From NCBI GenBank assembly GCA_964581605.1, contig CAZOPF010000046.1, positions 1-43,686 of the forward strand: a stretch of DNA of 43,686 nucleotides, given 5' to 3'. The translations under genes were made by a program, and so were the position numbers. The notes beneath the pieces were generated by a model. It made no database searches. It saw only the letters and a program-made list of their open reading frames with translations, and was not told the DNA's origin. The number at the start of each line of letters is the position of its first letter. Position 1 is the stretch's first letter. The DNA is from CAADGU01 sp964581605 (lineage in GTDB: Bacteria > Chloroflexota > Anaerolineae > Promineifilales > Promineifilaceae). Below, one piece after another: positions 33,277-41,960 of this stretch.

Positions 33277-33439
33277 CGGAGATAGCTTGCACCCAGGCCA
33301 TGTTGTTGTCTACGCCGAGAGTGGTGTGACCCATCTCTTCGAGTCGTCGTGCCAGACTGGCGCCAAAACGCCCCAGTCCAATCACGGCAAACTCTTGCTC
33401 GGTCTGGCCCTTCACGGAATGTTTCGACTTACGCGCCAT
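33268..33439 (-). pseudogene. KtrA (RCK/TrkA-N) fragment fused out of frame to ktrB
   Basis: ATG at 33439 with AGGAG upstream. The frame reads MARKSKHSVKGQTEQ, then the Rossmann start FAVIGLGRFGASLARRLEEMG and VQAISDDIT, then leaves the family abruptly. The same DNA continues as ktrB in another reading frame. About 160 residues of the regulatory subunit are gone, so a deletion joined the 5' end of ktrA to the 5' end of ktrB. Without KtrA the transporter would lack its nucleotide-sensing gate. Confidence 0.8.
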
Positions 33440-33492
33440 CGGGAATCTCCTCTTACATTTCACGTTTGCTGCTGCTCCAAATTCAGAATCAC

Positions 33493-33624
33493 GTTAGTGT
33501 CACGAAGTTTTTGCCACCCCCTTGAGACTACAACGGATGGAGAAACAAGTAGATAAATTGCCAGAGAGGAATCCGTTCATTTCTTTATCCGCTGGTGTCG
33601 TGGCGAAAAACGAATGACACTAAC
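33493..33624 (-). mobile_element. MITE-like element, copy 3
   Basis: 132 bp from GTTAGTGTCACGAAG to TGACACTAAC. It is flanked by GAATCAC (left) and GAATCGC (right), a 7-bp duplication with one mismatch. It lies between the ktrA fragment and the AI-2E family gene, and is oriented opposite to copies 1 and 4. Confidence 0.82.
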
Positions 33625-33680
33625 GAATCGCGCATTTCCACCCATGTACATGTTCTCTGAAAACAAGTTTTGCCTGCCAA

Positions 33681-34829
33681 TCAGTTTTCTGATGGCTCGC
33701 CTTTATCAGGCTCTTGCACCGCGCCGGGATGAATTAATGATTTGCCCCGCTCCCACCAACTGCCAACCATCTGTTTGGCTTTTTGTTTTTCGGCTTCATC
33801 CGCCTCAGTAGCACTGGCGGCGGACGGCCGTACCAACATCACCATGCCGCGCGTCACCTCAAAACTTTCCAGCACGGCCAGGATAAGCAGGGTTAGCGGC
33901 ACGGCCAGGATGGCGCCAATGCCGCCCAACAGCCAGCCCCAAATAAATAACGACAGAAAGACGATGACCGGCGAAATGTTCAAATTGTCGCCCATCAACT
34001 TTGGCTGGACAAAATTTTGCACCGAACCATTGATGAGGACAAAGCCCACAAACACAATCAAGGCAGTGGGCAAGCCAAATTGCGCCCAGGCCAAAATGGT
34101 AGGCGGGATGAGAGCCAGCCAAAAGCCAATGGTGGGGATATAGCCCAGTAACCAGGCCAAAACGCCCCACAAGACGGCAAAGTCTACCCCTATGATGAGC
34201 AAAAAAATGGTGTCACCCAAACCAACCATCATATTGATGCCGGTCGTCACCGTGAGGTACCGGCGCACGTCGCGGGTAAATTCACTCACGCGGTTGATGA
34301 CGGGTTCGGCCGTATCCAATCCCACGTCTGATTTGGTGCTTCTGCTGATGGCCGCGCTGATCATGAATATAAAGATAAGCAAAGTCATGCCGATTTGAAC
34401 GACCGCATTGCCAATTGAGGCAACAAGGGACGTCATAAAACCTTCGATTTGCTCTGGATCGGTGGCAACAGTTGTATCTACTGTTTCACCAAAATAGGCG
34501 GCATATTCAGTCAAACGGGCCTCGATGTCTGCGGCATAGGTGGGTAGTTCCTTTGTTAATTGGTAAATGCCGCCCACAAACAACAAGATGACCGCCAGCA
34601 TGGCGCCCACCACCGCCAGAATTGTCAGCAGCAATGCCATCCGGCCAGACATGCCCCGCTGCCGCAGTTTGGTGGGCAGAGGCAGCACGGCAATAGTGAT
34701 GATCACCGCCAATAGAATGGGGTTGATGATCACGGCCGTAGCCTTAATGCCAAACATGATGATAAACAGGCAGGCGCCGGCTATTAGCAGGTTAATGGGG
34801 CGTCTTAGTTCAACACGAGTCTCACGCAT
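33681..34829 (-). CDS. AI-2E family (PerM/TqsA-like) transporter
   Basis: 382 aa with about seven to eight hydrophobic segments. The family signature includes INPILLAVIITIAVLPLPTKLRQRGM near the N-terminus, then FAVLWGVLAWLLGYIPTIGFW and VLINGSVQNFVQPKLMGDNLNISPVIVFLSLF. Members export small molecules or act as Na+/H+ antiporters; this one's substrate is unknown. The ATG at 34829 overlaps the SulP stop by 8 bp (ATGCGTGA), with GGAAGAG ahead, so the two genes are translationally coupled. Confidence 0.88.
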   Translation of the reverse strand: MRETRVELRRPINLLIAGACLFIIMFGIKATAVIINPILLAVIITIAVLPLPTKLRQRGMSGRMALLLTILAVVGAMLAVILLFVGGIYQLTKELPTYAADIEARLTEYAAYFGETVDTTVATDPEQIEGFMTSLVASIGNAVVQIGMTLLIFIFMISAAISRSTKSDVGLDTAEPVINRVSEFTRDVRRYLTVTTGINMMVGLGDTIFLLIIGVDFAVLWGVLAWLLGYIPTIGFWLALIPPTILAWAQFGLPTALIVFVGFVLINGSVQNFVQPKLMGDNLNISPVIVFLSLFIWGWLLGGIGAILAVPLTLLILAVLESFEVTRGMVMLVRPSAASATEADEAEKQKAKQMVGSWWERGKSLIHPGAVQEPDKGEPSEN

Positions 34830-36582
34830 CGCTCTTCCCATCCTTGGCCAATTCCATTGCTGCTAAACCTGCAGCGTTTAGCGACGTGTTATAAGCGGCC
34901 ACGGCGCTGCGCACCGATGGATAAAGGTGTTCCTCGCCAATCCGCTTCATCAAGCCAGTGAGTAACAAAAGGTCACGCAGGGGTTCATTCGCTCGCGCAA
35001 TCCACAATTCCACGCCCATTCTTTCCAGGTCCGTATCCAAATTTTCCAGCGCTTCAGCGGCCGTTGAATCAAAATCACTGATCGCCTCGGCATCCAAAAT
35101 TACACATTTCAACCCATCGCCAGCCCGCACCACCAACTCTTGCAGACGTTCCGTGAAGTAACTGGCGTTGGCAAACACCAGCGGCGCATCAAAGCGATAG
35201 ACAATCAAACCCGGCTCAGTCAGCGATGTCTCTTTGTCGCCAATCCCGCGATACACCGTACCGCCGTTTGCCTCAACGCCATCTAACAGCGCATCGTGCG
35301 GCCGTGAAATGTGGTAGATGACATTGATCAGGGACAGCACAACGGCCACCAGAATGCCCTGCAAGATGCCGACGGTGAGGACGCCAAACGCCGTCACCAC
35401 TGCCAGCCAAAACTCGGCGGAACGTACCTGCCGCAAGAAGCGAAACGCGGCTAAGTCAATCAATCCTATCGAGGCGACGATGATGATCGCCCCCAGCGCG
35501 ACGGTGGGCAGAGGCGCCAGCAAGGGGGTGAAAAAGAGCAGGAAGATGATGGTCAGGGCGGAGGCAAACAACCCGACCCATTGTGTTTTACCACCCATTT
35601 GATCGTTAACGGCCGTTCTCGATGCACTCAACGCCGCCGGAAACCCGGTCAAAAGACCCGCGCCGATATTTGCCATGCCCAGAGCCAGGAACTCCTGGTT
35701 GGCGTCAACCTTCTGCCCATGTTTCGCCGCAAACACCCGCGCCGTCAGAATCTCATCCGCATAGATCAAAATGGTGAGGGCTAAAGCGGCCGGCAGCAGC
35801 GCCAAAATATCTTGCAGACTAACAATCGGGATCGCAAAATGAGGCAGTCCGGCCGGCACCTCGCCCACCACCGCCACCCCCTTCGCTTCCCAATCGAGCA
35901 AAGCCGAAGCAATAATCGCGCCAACAACCACAATGAGCGGCCCCGGTAAAGCGCGATTTACGCGGCGAATGCCGAACAGCACCACCATGCAGACAATGCC
36001 AATGACAAAAGTGAGCATTTCTGTTTCATCCAACCGGCTAATCAGTTCCACAACCTGCTGAAAGAATTTGTCGCTTTCCAGCTTGAAGCCAAACATCTTG
36101 CCCAATTGACTGCCAATCGTAATCAGCGCCGCGCCGAAGATATAGCCCACCAGCACCGGCTTGGACAAAAAATCGGTGATGAAACCCAGCCGCGCTATCC
36201 GGGCCAATATCGCCAGGACGCCAACGAGAACGGCCGTCATCGCCGCCAACGCCACATAACGCTCCGGATCTCCTGCCGCCAGCGGCGCAACGGCCGCCGC
36301 CGTCATAATGGCGCTTGTGGCCTCCGGCCCGGTGATCACCTGTTTGGATGTGCCAAACAGGGCATACATCGTCATGGCCGCCAAGGCCACATACAGCCCC
36401 ACCACCGGGTTCACTCCCGCCAGATCACCATAAGCCATGGACGAAGGCACGAGGACGGCAAAAACTGTCACCGCCACCACAAATTCGGTGCGCAGCAGCG
36501 CCGGACTAAACGCCTTCAGGAGAGCAAGTCCGGGGATCAACTGGTTGATATTACCTTTCGGCGTCTGATTGGTGTCACTCAT
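34822..36582 (-). CDS. SulP family anion transporter with STAS domain (SulP 1)
   Basis: 586 aa. The SulP core of 14 segments is recognisable from VVAVTVFAVLVPSSMAYGDLAG through GFPAALSASRTAVNDQMGGKT and GILVAVVLSLINVIYHISRP. A C-terminal STAS domain (about 450-560; LKCVILDAEAISDFDSTAAE) follows. SulP proteins move sulfate, bicarbonate or other anions, often with Na+ or H+. Bicarbonate is plausible given the neighbouring ClC and HdeD-like genes, but this is not shown by sequence. RBS GAGGAAG. It is 24 bp from the ClC gene. Confidence 0.92.
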   Translation of the reverse strand: MSDTNQTPKGNINQLIPGLALLKAFSPALLRTEFVVAVTVFAVLVPSSMAYGDLAGVNPVVGLYVALAAMTMYALFGTSKQVITGPEATSAIMTAAAVAPLAAGDPERYVALAAMTAVLVGVLAILARIARLGFITDFLSKPVLVGYIFGAALITIGSQLGKMFGFKLESDKFFQQVVELISRLDETEMLTFVIGIVCMVVLFGIRRVNRALPGPLIVVVGAIIASALLDWEAKGVAVVGEVPAGLPHFAIPIVSLQDILALLPAALALTILIYADEILTARVFAAKHGQKVDANQEFLALGMANIGAGLLTGFPAALSASRTAVNDQMGGKTQWVGLFASALTIIFLLFFTPLLAPLPTVALGAIIIVASIGLIDLAAFRFLRQVRSAEFWLAVVTAFGVLTVGILQGILVAVVLSLINVIYHISRPHDALLDGVEANGGTVYRGIGDKETSLTEPGLIVYRFDAPLVFANASYFTERLQELVVRAGDGLKCVILDAEAISDFDSTAAEALENLDTDLERMGVELWIARANEPLRDLLLLTGLMKRIGEEHLYPSVRSAVAAYNTSLNAAGLAAMELAKDGKSDA

Positions 36583-36606
36583 CTTTTATCTTCCTCGTAG
36601 TTTAAG

Positions 36607-37887
36607 TTATTCATTCCCGGCTAAAGGCGCCGCCTGTCTCGCCGCCTTTTGGGCGCTGCGCAGAGCTATCAACGTGGTTAGCAGCGCACTGGTAACAACC
36701 GCCACCGCCGCCACTGCCGCCGTCTCCTTCTGCACCAGCACCATCGTAAACATCACCGTAAACAACGGCGCCCTCAAAACCGCCACCAGCGCCCCCGCCA
36801 TCGTCGCCGCCACCGCCACCGCCACCGAAATATCAGGAAACAGTTGGTTTAGCGCCAGGCCCATCGCGGCGCTGGCAAACATAATGGGGAAGATGTAGCC
36901 CCCTTTCCAGCCGGTCGCCAACAGCAAAGAAGTGGCAAACAGCTTCACCAAGCCCAACACAATCAACATGACTACCCCAATCTCCGCCGCATGGGTGATC
37001 AAATCGGCCGTTTCCGACTCGCCGGAGAATAAAGTCAGCGGCAGCAGAGCGCCAATGATCCCCATGCCCAAACCGCCAATCACCCCGCGCCAGACCAGCC
37101 GATCTTTCAGCGGCTGAAAAAGCTGTTTGAGCCATTTGAGCGACAACATGAATAAGATGCCCGTCACCCCGCCGACAAAACCCAACGGCGCAGCAAACGC
37201 CAGATCAACCAAACGCGGCGTATAAGCCGGAAAGCGGTACAAGGTTTCAAAAAATCCCCCACTCAACAAAACAAAGACCACCGTCGCTACGGCCGATGAC
37301 AACATACTGGGAAACAGCACCCAAAAATAGGTCTGTGCCCCGCTGGTTGTCCCCTGCGCCGATTCCAACCCCAACACCGGCCCACCGATGGGCGAGGTAA
37401 TGAAGGAAGCCAGCATCGCGCTAACCCCCGAATAACCCACCGAGCGCGTCTCCTGCGCATTCAGTTTGAGCCGATCAGCCAGCCAGGTGCCCATGCCGCC
37501 GCTGGCATCAGCCAACGGCGCTTCCGGCCCCAGGCTGCCCCCCGCAATCAGCGAGACCAAAGCCGTAATCACGATGCCCGGCGCGTGGCGATAATCAAAT
37601 CGCCCCGTCTTGCCAAACTCCTGCATCACCTCCGCAAAAATGCCGCTGTGATCGCCGAAATACTTCACCAACAGCCCCACCAGCAAACCCCCGAAGGTGC
37701 AAACCAGCACGGTGAAAAGGCGGGGATCAAGCCCCAATTCCTCGGCTACGGTTTCCCAAAGCAACGCTGTGCCCTGATGCACAATAGCCATAAAGGCAAA
37801 GGTTATCACAGCGACAGCCACGCTCAATAGAATAACCAGCCCCAACAGCTTGAGGTACGATTTAAGTTGTGCTTGTGGGTCAATCAT
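36607..37887 (-). CDS. ClC family chloride channel/transporter (atypical filter)
   Basis: 426 aa. ClC topology with GGSLGPEAPLADASGG, SGVSAMLASFITSPIGGPVL and a conserved C-terminal half (ATGWKGGYIFPIMFASAAMG, then VAATMAGALVAVLRAPLF). The usual GREGP motif, whose Glu gates chloride, reads GGSLGPE here: Leu at the gating position, as in the less-studied YfeO-like branch. Channel-like or altered exchange behaviour is possible. RBS GAGGTAAGACC. It forms a unit with SulP 1 and the AI-2E family gene downstream, 24 bp apart. Confidence 0.9.
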   Translation of the reverse strand: MIDPQAQLKSYLKLLGLVILLSVAVAVITFAFMAIVHQGTALLWETVAEELGLDPRLFTVLVCTFGGLLVGLLVKYFGDHSGIFAEVMQEFGKTGRFDYRHAPGIVITALVSLIAGGSLGPEAPLADASGGMGTWLADRLKLNAQETRSVGYSGVSAMLASFITSPIGGPVLGLESAQGTTSGAQTYFWVLFPSMLSSAVATVVFVLLSGGFFETLYRFPAYTPRLVDLAFAAPLGFVGGVTGILFMLSLKWLKQLFQPLKDRLVWRGVIGGLGMGIIGALLPLTLFSGESETADLITHAAEIGVVMLIVLGLVKLFATSLLLATGWKGGYIFPIMFASAAMGLALNQLFPDISVAVAVAATMAGALVAVLRAPLFTVMFTMVLVQKETAAVAAVAVVTSALLTTLIALRSAQKAARQAAPLAGNE

Positions 37888-37918
37888 GGTCTTACCTCGC
37901 TATAAATTCGGTTCTTTG

Positions 37919-37962
37919 CGGAATCCTTACCGCGTTTACAACAGCGCGGCAAGGATTCCGCG
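37919..37962. repeat. Long hairpin upstream of ClC
   Basis: GCGGAATCCTTACCGCG (37919-37935) pairs with CGCGGCAAGGATTCCGC (37946-37962), with one mismatch and a 10-nt loop. Non-coding; probably a palindromic repeat or attenuator in the ClC leader. Confidence 0.7.
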
Positions 37963-38050
37963 ACTACTTCAGCCCACTTTTTTGAGAAGACACAGTCAGA
38001 CATTCTCCAAGGGTGAACAAACGAGCGCCTTCTCTCTAAAGTCTTCCCTT

Positions 38051-38248
38051 TTATTCAGAAGGCTCATTTACACCCGACGATTTTTGCTGGGCGTCAGCCA
38101 GTGCCGCTTTCAACGCTTTGGTCTTGGAACCTTCCGCCTCGCCGACCGTTTTCTTCATCGCGTGAGAGACCGCCTGATCGATCGCTTCCGCCGATTCACC
38201 TGGGTAGGCTACGATCAGACCGGCTCCACCCCACGGAATCGTTTCCAC
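38051..38248 (-). pseudogene. Short unassigned frame, probable remnant
   Basis: 65 codons from a GTG at 38248 without a clear ribosome-binding site: VETIPWGGAGLIVAYPGES, then AIDQAVSHAMKK, then a Lys/Ala-rich tail ending NEPSE. No family is recognised. Upstream, at 38350-38380, lies a copy of the motif also found before the DUF1269 gene. Given the decayed genes around it, it may be the tail of a lost gene. Confidence 0.35.
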
Positions 38249-38349
38249 TCTGACTGCTCATGCCTCCCAGACGGCCCGACCAGCTTTCATCCAGGTTTCA
38301 GGTGACCCGAAAGAGTCCATGGTCAATTTATCGCTTTGCCAACAGCAAC

Positions 38350-38380
38350 GACAGTACCAAAAGGGTGTGGAAAAGGGTTG
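38350..38380 (-). promoter_or_regulatory. Second copy of the 11-bp-period motif
   Basis: Plus strand: GACAGTACCAAAAGGGTGT then GGAAAAGGGTTG. It shares GACAGTACC.AAAGGGTGT with the site at 25214-25249 and repeats AAGGGTGT/AAGGGTTG at 11 bp. Confidence 0.45.
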
Positions 38381-38477
38381 TTTTTGATGGGTACTGTGGT
38401 ACCAGGGTGTCGTACACCTGCCTTCATTTGAAATAGTGCGTGGCGCGAAACAGAATAAGGGGTCGTTGGCCCCGACA

Positions 38478-38815
38478 TTACGTCTGATTGCCAGATTCGT
38501 CCACAGCCAACCCGACGGCCGTACCAAAGTGAGTGTTGTACGCCGTCACCGCTGCCCGCACCGACGGATAGATATGTTCCGGGCCAAGTCGTTCGGTCAA
38601 TCCCGTTGCTGTCAAGAGTTGGCGCAGCGGCTCGTTTGCCTGCGCAATCCATAGTTCAACACCGAGTGGCTCCAAATCCGCATCTATATTTTCCAATGCC
38701 TCAACGGCCGTCGTATCGAAATCACCGATCGCTTCCGCATGAGAATGAGGCACTTCAATTCTGGTCCAACGCTGCCCACCAACTCTTCCAACGGCGCATC
38801 AAGATGCTCACAGGT
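38478..38815 (-). pseudogene. SulP/STAS C-terminal remnant (SulP 2)
   Basis: The frame at 38478-38753 reads AEAIGDFDTTAVEALENID, then VELWIAQANEPLRQLLTATG, then YPSVRAAVTAYNT. It is closely parallel to the end of SulP 1. Upstream, the match continues in another frame (EELVGSVGPELKCLIL) after a 1-nt deletion in what should be a GAT codon near 38752. A further deletion joins it to a LDAPL scrap. The membrane domain is gone. This is a decayed duplicate. Confidence 0.85.
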
Positions 38816-38843
38816 TCTCATGGGGCACACCTGAGCTTATGCA

Positions 38844-39182
38844 CTACTCCGTCTTTGGAGGGGCTGCATTTGAGTCTGCGGCCCGGCGAGCCATACGCAG
38901 CGCCACCAATGTGGTCAGAAAGGCGCTGATAACCACAGCGACGGCGATCACCGACGCAGTTTCCTTTTGCACCAGGACCAATGTAAAGAGCGCTGCGAAT
39001 AAGGGTGCCCGCAGAGTGGCGACGAGCGCGCCGGCCATCGTCGCCGCGACGGCGACCGCCACGGGGATACCGGGAAACAAGAGACTCGCCGCCAGACCCA
39101 AGGCGGCGCTGGAGAACATGATAGGGAAGATATAACCGCCTTTCCAGCCGGTGGACAACAGCAGGGAGGTGGCGAACATTAA
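38844..39182 (-). pseudogene. ClC C-terminal remnant (ClC 2)
   Basis: The frame reads FATSLLLSTGWKGGYIFPIM, then FSSAALGLAASLLFPGIPVA, then VAATMAGALVATLRAPLFAA, matching the last ~110 residues of the intact ClC at 36607-37887. The N-terminal ~310 residues are absent; the fragment begins just after the stop of SulP 3. It may still be translated by coupling but cannot make a full channel. Confidence 0.85.
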
Positions 39183-39183
39183 G

Positions 39184-40983
39184 CTAAAGTGCATCCGGTA
39201 CCTCCTGTAACTGATTGGCAACGGCCGTCTCCTCTCCCATGGCCTGTTGTATCTGCTGAAAGTCTAGTACGGCCGAATGCACATTAAAATGAATGTGTTG
39301 CTCGCCAATCTTCTCCATTAAGTTCAATCGTCGCAACCGGTCGCGCACCGGGCCACGCACCTGCACCAGCAGCAGCAGCAGCCCTTGTTCGCGCAAATCA
39401 GTGATGAGTTCCTGCAAAATGTCGCCACTGGTTATATCCAGGTCAGCAGTGGCCCCCAGATCAAACACCACCCCGCGTAGATTTGCCGCCTGGTCGGTTA
39501 CCAGCGCCCGAATCTGCTGCGAGGCAACGCTGGCGTTGAAGTAGTAGAGGGGCGCATCCAACCGCACAATGAGCAGACCGGGAACAAGGTGGCCGTCAGG
39601 ATGACGGGCTATGTCTGCATAGGCACCAGGCTGGTAAGGCAGTTCCGCCAGTTGCGCCACGTATGGCCGGCTGGCACGATACAATACCATCAGCAGCGCC
39701 AGGAAGACAGCCACCAGCAAACCGGTCAGTACGCCCGCCAGAAGCACACCCATCAGGGCGGTGATTGCTAATAAAAAGTCAGTGCGGCGCATTTCATACA
39801 TGTGGCGCAGTCCCGCTACATCCAATAACACCCACACCGAACGGATGACGATGACGGCCAACACCGCGTTTGGCAGGTTCTGGAAAAAGGGCGCCAGCAC
39901 AAGGAGTGTAAACACGACCATACCCACCGTCACCAATGCCGAAACCTGTGTCTTTGAGCCGGAATCGTCGGCTGTGGCGGTCGTAGACAAACTGGCGTCC
40001 ACGGCAAAACCCTGGCTGAAGCCGGATAAGATATTCGCGGCACCAATCGCCATCAACTCCTGATTAGTGTCAATGGGGTAACGATATTTAGAGGCAAAGG
40101 AGCGGGCCACGCCAATCGTTTCCCCGGTGGCTAGAAAGATAATGCCCATCGCCCCTGCTGCCAGTGCCGCGATGTCGGCCGGACTACTAACGCGGGGGAA
40201 GCCAAAGGCAGGCAGGCCGCGCGGAATTTCGCCCACGTAAGCGACCCCATATTGGGCCAGGTTAAAATAAGTCGCAGCCAGAATACCCAGAGCTAAGGCC
40301 ACCAGCCCCCCGGGGACGCGAGGGGCAAAACGTTTCAGGAGCACCAGCACGGCCATTGTCCCCACGCTTACCGCCACCGTATACCAGTTTGTGGCATACA
40401 GGTTTTGGATCAATTGGGAAATTTGGTCAAATACATTCCCACTGCCACCCGGCACGCCCAGAATTTTGGGCAACTGTCCCACGATGATGGTCACAGCCAC
40501 GCCAAAGACAAACCCCGCAATAATGGATTTAGACAGAAAATCAGCGATGAAACCCAGGCGCAACAGTGAGGCAAAAATAAGCCCAATACCTACCAGCAGC
40601 GCTAACATACTGGACAAAGCAATAATCTGGTCTGTATCACCACCGCCCAACGGCAAAACGATACTGGCCGACATGACGGCAATGGTGGAACTGGCCGTCA
40701 CCCGCACGTGGCGCGAAGTTGCCAACAGGGCATAGGCAAACAAGCCGGCCATAGCCGCGTATAAACCATGCTGCGGCGGTAGGCCAGCCATCTGGGAATA
40801 GGCCATGGCGGTGGGTGTCATGACACCCCATACCGTGATGCCGCCAATCACGTCGGTGCGTAGATTTTCTCTGGCGTAAGTAGCTCCCCACTCTAAAACG
40901 GGCACATAACGCCGTGCGTTCTGCCGGATCTGTGCCAGATGTTGCTGGACAGCTTCTTGAAGGACGCCACGTGTTTCGCTCAT
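39184..40983 (-). CDS. SulP family anion transporter with STAS domain (SulP 3)
   Basis: 599 aa. The core begins RTDVIGGITVWGVMTPTAMAYSQMAGLPPQ and includes VRVTASSTIAVMSASIVLP and GFAVDASLSTTATADDSGSKT. The STAS domain spans about 470-570 (LRGVVFDLGATADLDITSGD). Here the STAS loop has DLDITSG; SulP 1 has DFDSTAA. It is clearly diverged from SulP 1 and so not a recent copy. RBS AAGGAG. It lies 17 bp after the BASS-family gene, in one operon, and its stop is at once followed by the ClC 2 fragment. Confidence 0.92.
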   Translation of the reverse strand: MSETRGVLQEAVQQHLAQIRQNARRYVPVLEWGATYARENLRTDVIGGITVWGVMTPTAMAYSQMAGLPPQHGLYAAMAGLFAYALLATSRHVRVTASSTIAVMSASIVLPLGGGDTDQIIALSSMLALLVGIGLIFASLLRLGFIADFLSKSIIAGFVFGVAVTIIVGQLPKILGVPGGSGNVFDQISQLIQNLYATNWYTVAVSVGTMAVLVLLKRFAPRVPGGLVALALGILAATYFNLAQYGVAYVGEIPRGLPAFGFPRVSSPADIAALAAGAMGIIFLATGETIGVARSFASKYRYPIDTNQELMAIGAANILSGFSQGFAVDASLSTTATADDSGSKTQVSALVTVGMVVFTLLVLAPFFQNLPNAVLAVIVIRSVWVLLDVAGLRHMYEMRRTDFLLAITALMGVLLAGVLTGLLVAVFLALLMVLYRASRPYVAQLAELPYQPGAYADIARHPDGHLVPGLLIVRLDAPLYYFNASVASQQIRALVTDQAANLRGVVFDLGATADLDITSGDILQELITDLREQGLLLLLVQVRGPVRDRLRRLNLMEKIGEQHIHFNVHSAVLDFQQIQQAMGEETAVANQLQEVPDAL

Positions 40984-41000
40984 ACTTCTCCTTTATTTGT

Positions 41001-41891
41001 TTACGGCCGTTCCTCACCCATCCGCCCCTCTCCGCTTCCATTGGCCACCTGGACAGTCGCGCCCAGACGACGTGCTACGGGCATCAAGATGAGCAGAAAG
41101 ACGATAGCTGCCACCAGAACAAAGGTGAGCGTATTCGTGCCCGAAAAGTTTTGGGCGCTGACGACGATGGTCGCCGACACATTACGCTGCGCCGTACCCA
41201 GCCCCATGACGCTGCGCACGCCAGGATTTCGCCCACCCAGCACAAAGCCGATGGCAAACGTGCCCACGACGAACAGCAACAGCGCCAGGATACCCCCGGT
41301 GCCGATGAGGTTCAGGATATTGGAGACGTTCAGCCCCAACCCTACCACCATCAACACGAGAATAGCCAGACTGGATATTTTGGACATCACCGGTTGGTAG
41401 TGGGCAGCTGTATCAGGCACACTCGATTTGAGCAGAAGGCCAATCCCCAATGGAAGCAACATCACCACAATCAGAGATTTGGCAATATCCCAGGGATTTA
41501 CCGACACCCCAGGCAGCAGCAGGGGTAGGGCGAGGGGCATATATATAATCGTCACCACCATCAACAGCACCATCAGTCCCACGCCAAAGGCGATATCCCC
41601 TTTAGCAACCTGCACCAGTTTGGGTAAAAAGGGGGCGCCAGCGGCCGTCGCCAGCACAATCAGCCCAATCTGGAGCGATTGTTCCAGAGGAATTAGCTGG
41701 AGGATGCCATAAGCTAGCAGTGGAACCAGCACAAAATTAGCCAGCAGTGCCAGAATGACCAGACGGATATTCTTAAGCGGTTCTATAATTTGCGGTATGG
41801 TCAGACTCAACCCCATAGCCAACATGCTGGAAACGACGAAAAGCAACCCGGCTACTTGGGCAATGGCGGTAAAAAACTCAACGGCCGTCAT
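41001..41891 (-). CDS. Bile acid:Na+ symporter (BASS) family transporter
   Basis: 296 aa with about nine to ten hydrophobic segments. The pattern LFVVSSMLAMGLSLTIPQII, then LALLANFVLVPLLAYGI, LATAAGAPFLPKLVQVAKGD and MGLGTAQRNVSATIVVSAQNF corresponds to BASS/ACR3-type folds, where the crossover motifs carry substrate contacts. The substrate is likely an organic anion, but unknown. It shares an operon with SulP 3. A hairpin separates it from the HdeD-like gene. Confidence 0.8.
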   Translation of the reverse strand: MTAVEFFTAIAQVAGLLFVVSSMLAMGLSLTIPQIIEPLKNIRLVILALLANFVLVPLLAYGILQLIPLEQSLQIGLIVLATAAGAPFLPKLVQVAKGDIAFGVGLMVLLMVVTIIYMPLALPLLLPGVSVNPWDIAKSLIVVMLLPLGIGLLLKSSVPDTAAHYQPVMSKISSLAILVLMVVGLGLNVSNILNLIGTGGILALLLFVVGTFAIGFVLGGRNPGVRSVMGLGTAQRNVSATIVVSAQNFSGTNTLTFVLVAAIVFLLILMPVARRLGATVQVANGSGEGRMGEERP

Positions 41892-41908
41892 GACTTAGCT
41901 CTTTCTGC

Positions 41909-41942
41909 AAACCTGACAGGCCTTTGGAGACCTGTCAGGTTT
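41909..41942. terminator. Hairpin between HdeD-like and BASS genes
   Basis: AAACCTGACAGG (41909-41920) pairs with CCTGTCAGGTTT (41931-41942) around a 10-nt loop. A perfect 12-bp stem without a clear U-tract; a candidate attenuator. Confidence 0.65.
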
Positions 41943-41960
41943 AGTGGTGTTGATGAGACT

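Noticed and set aside
38258..38527. An 89-codon minus-strand frame between the SulP and ClC remnants
   Set aside because: Cys/Trp/His-rich composition with no family, overlapping the SulP 2 remnant in another frame; treated as noise in decayed DNA.
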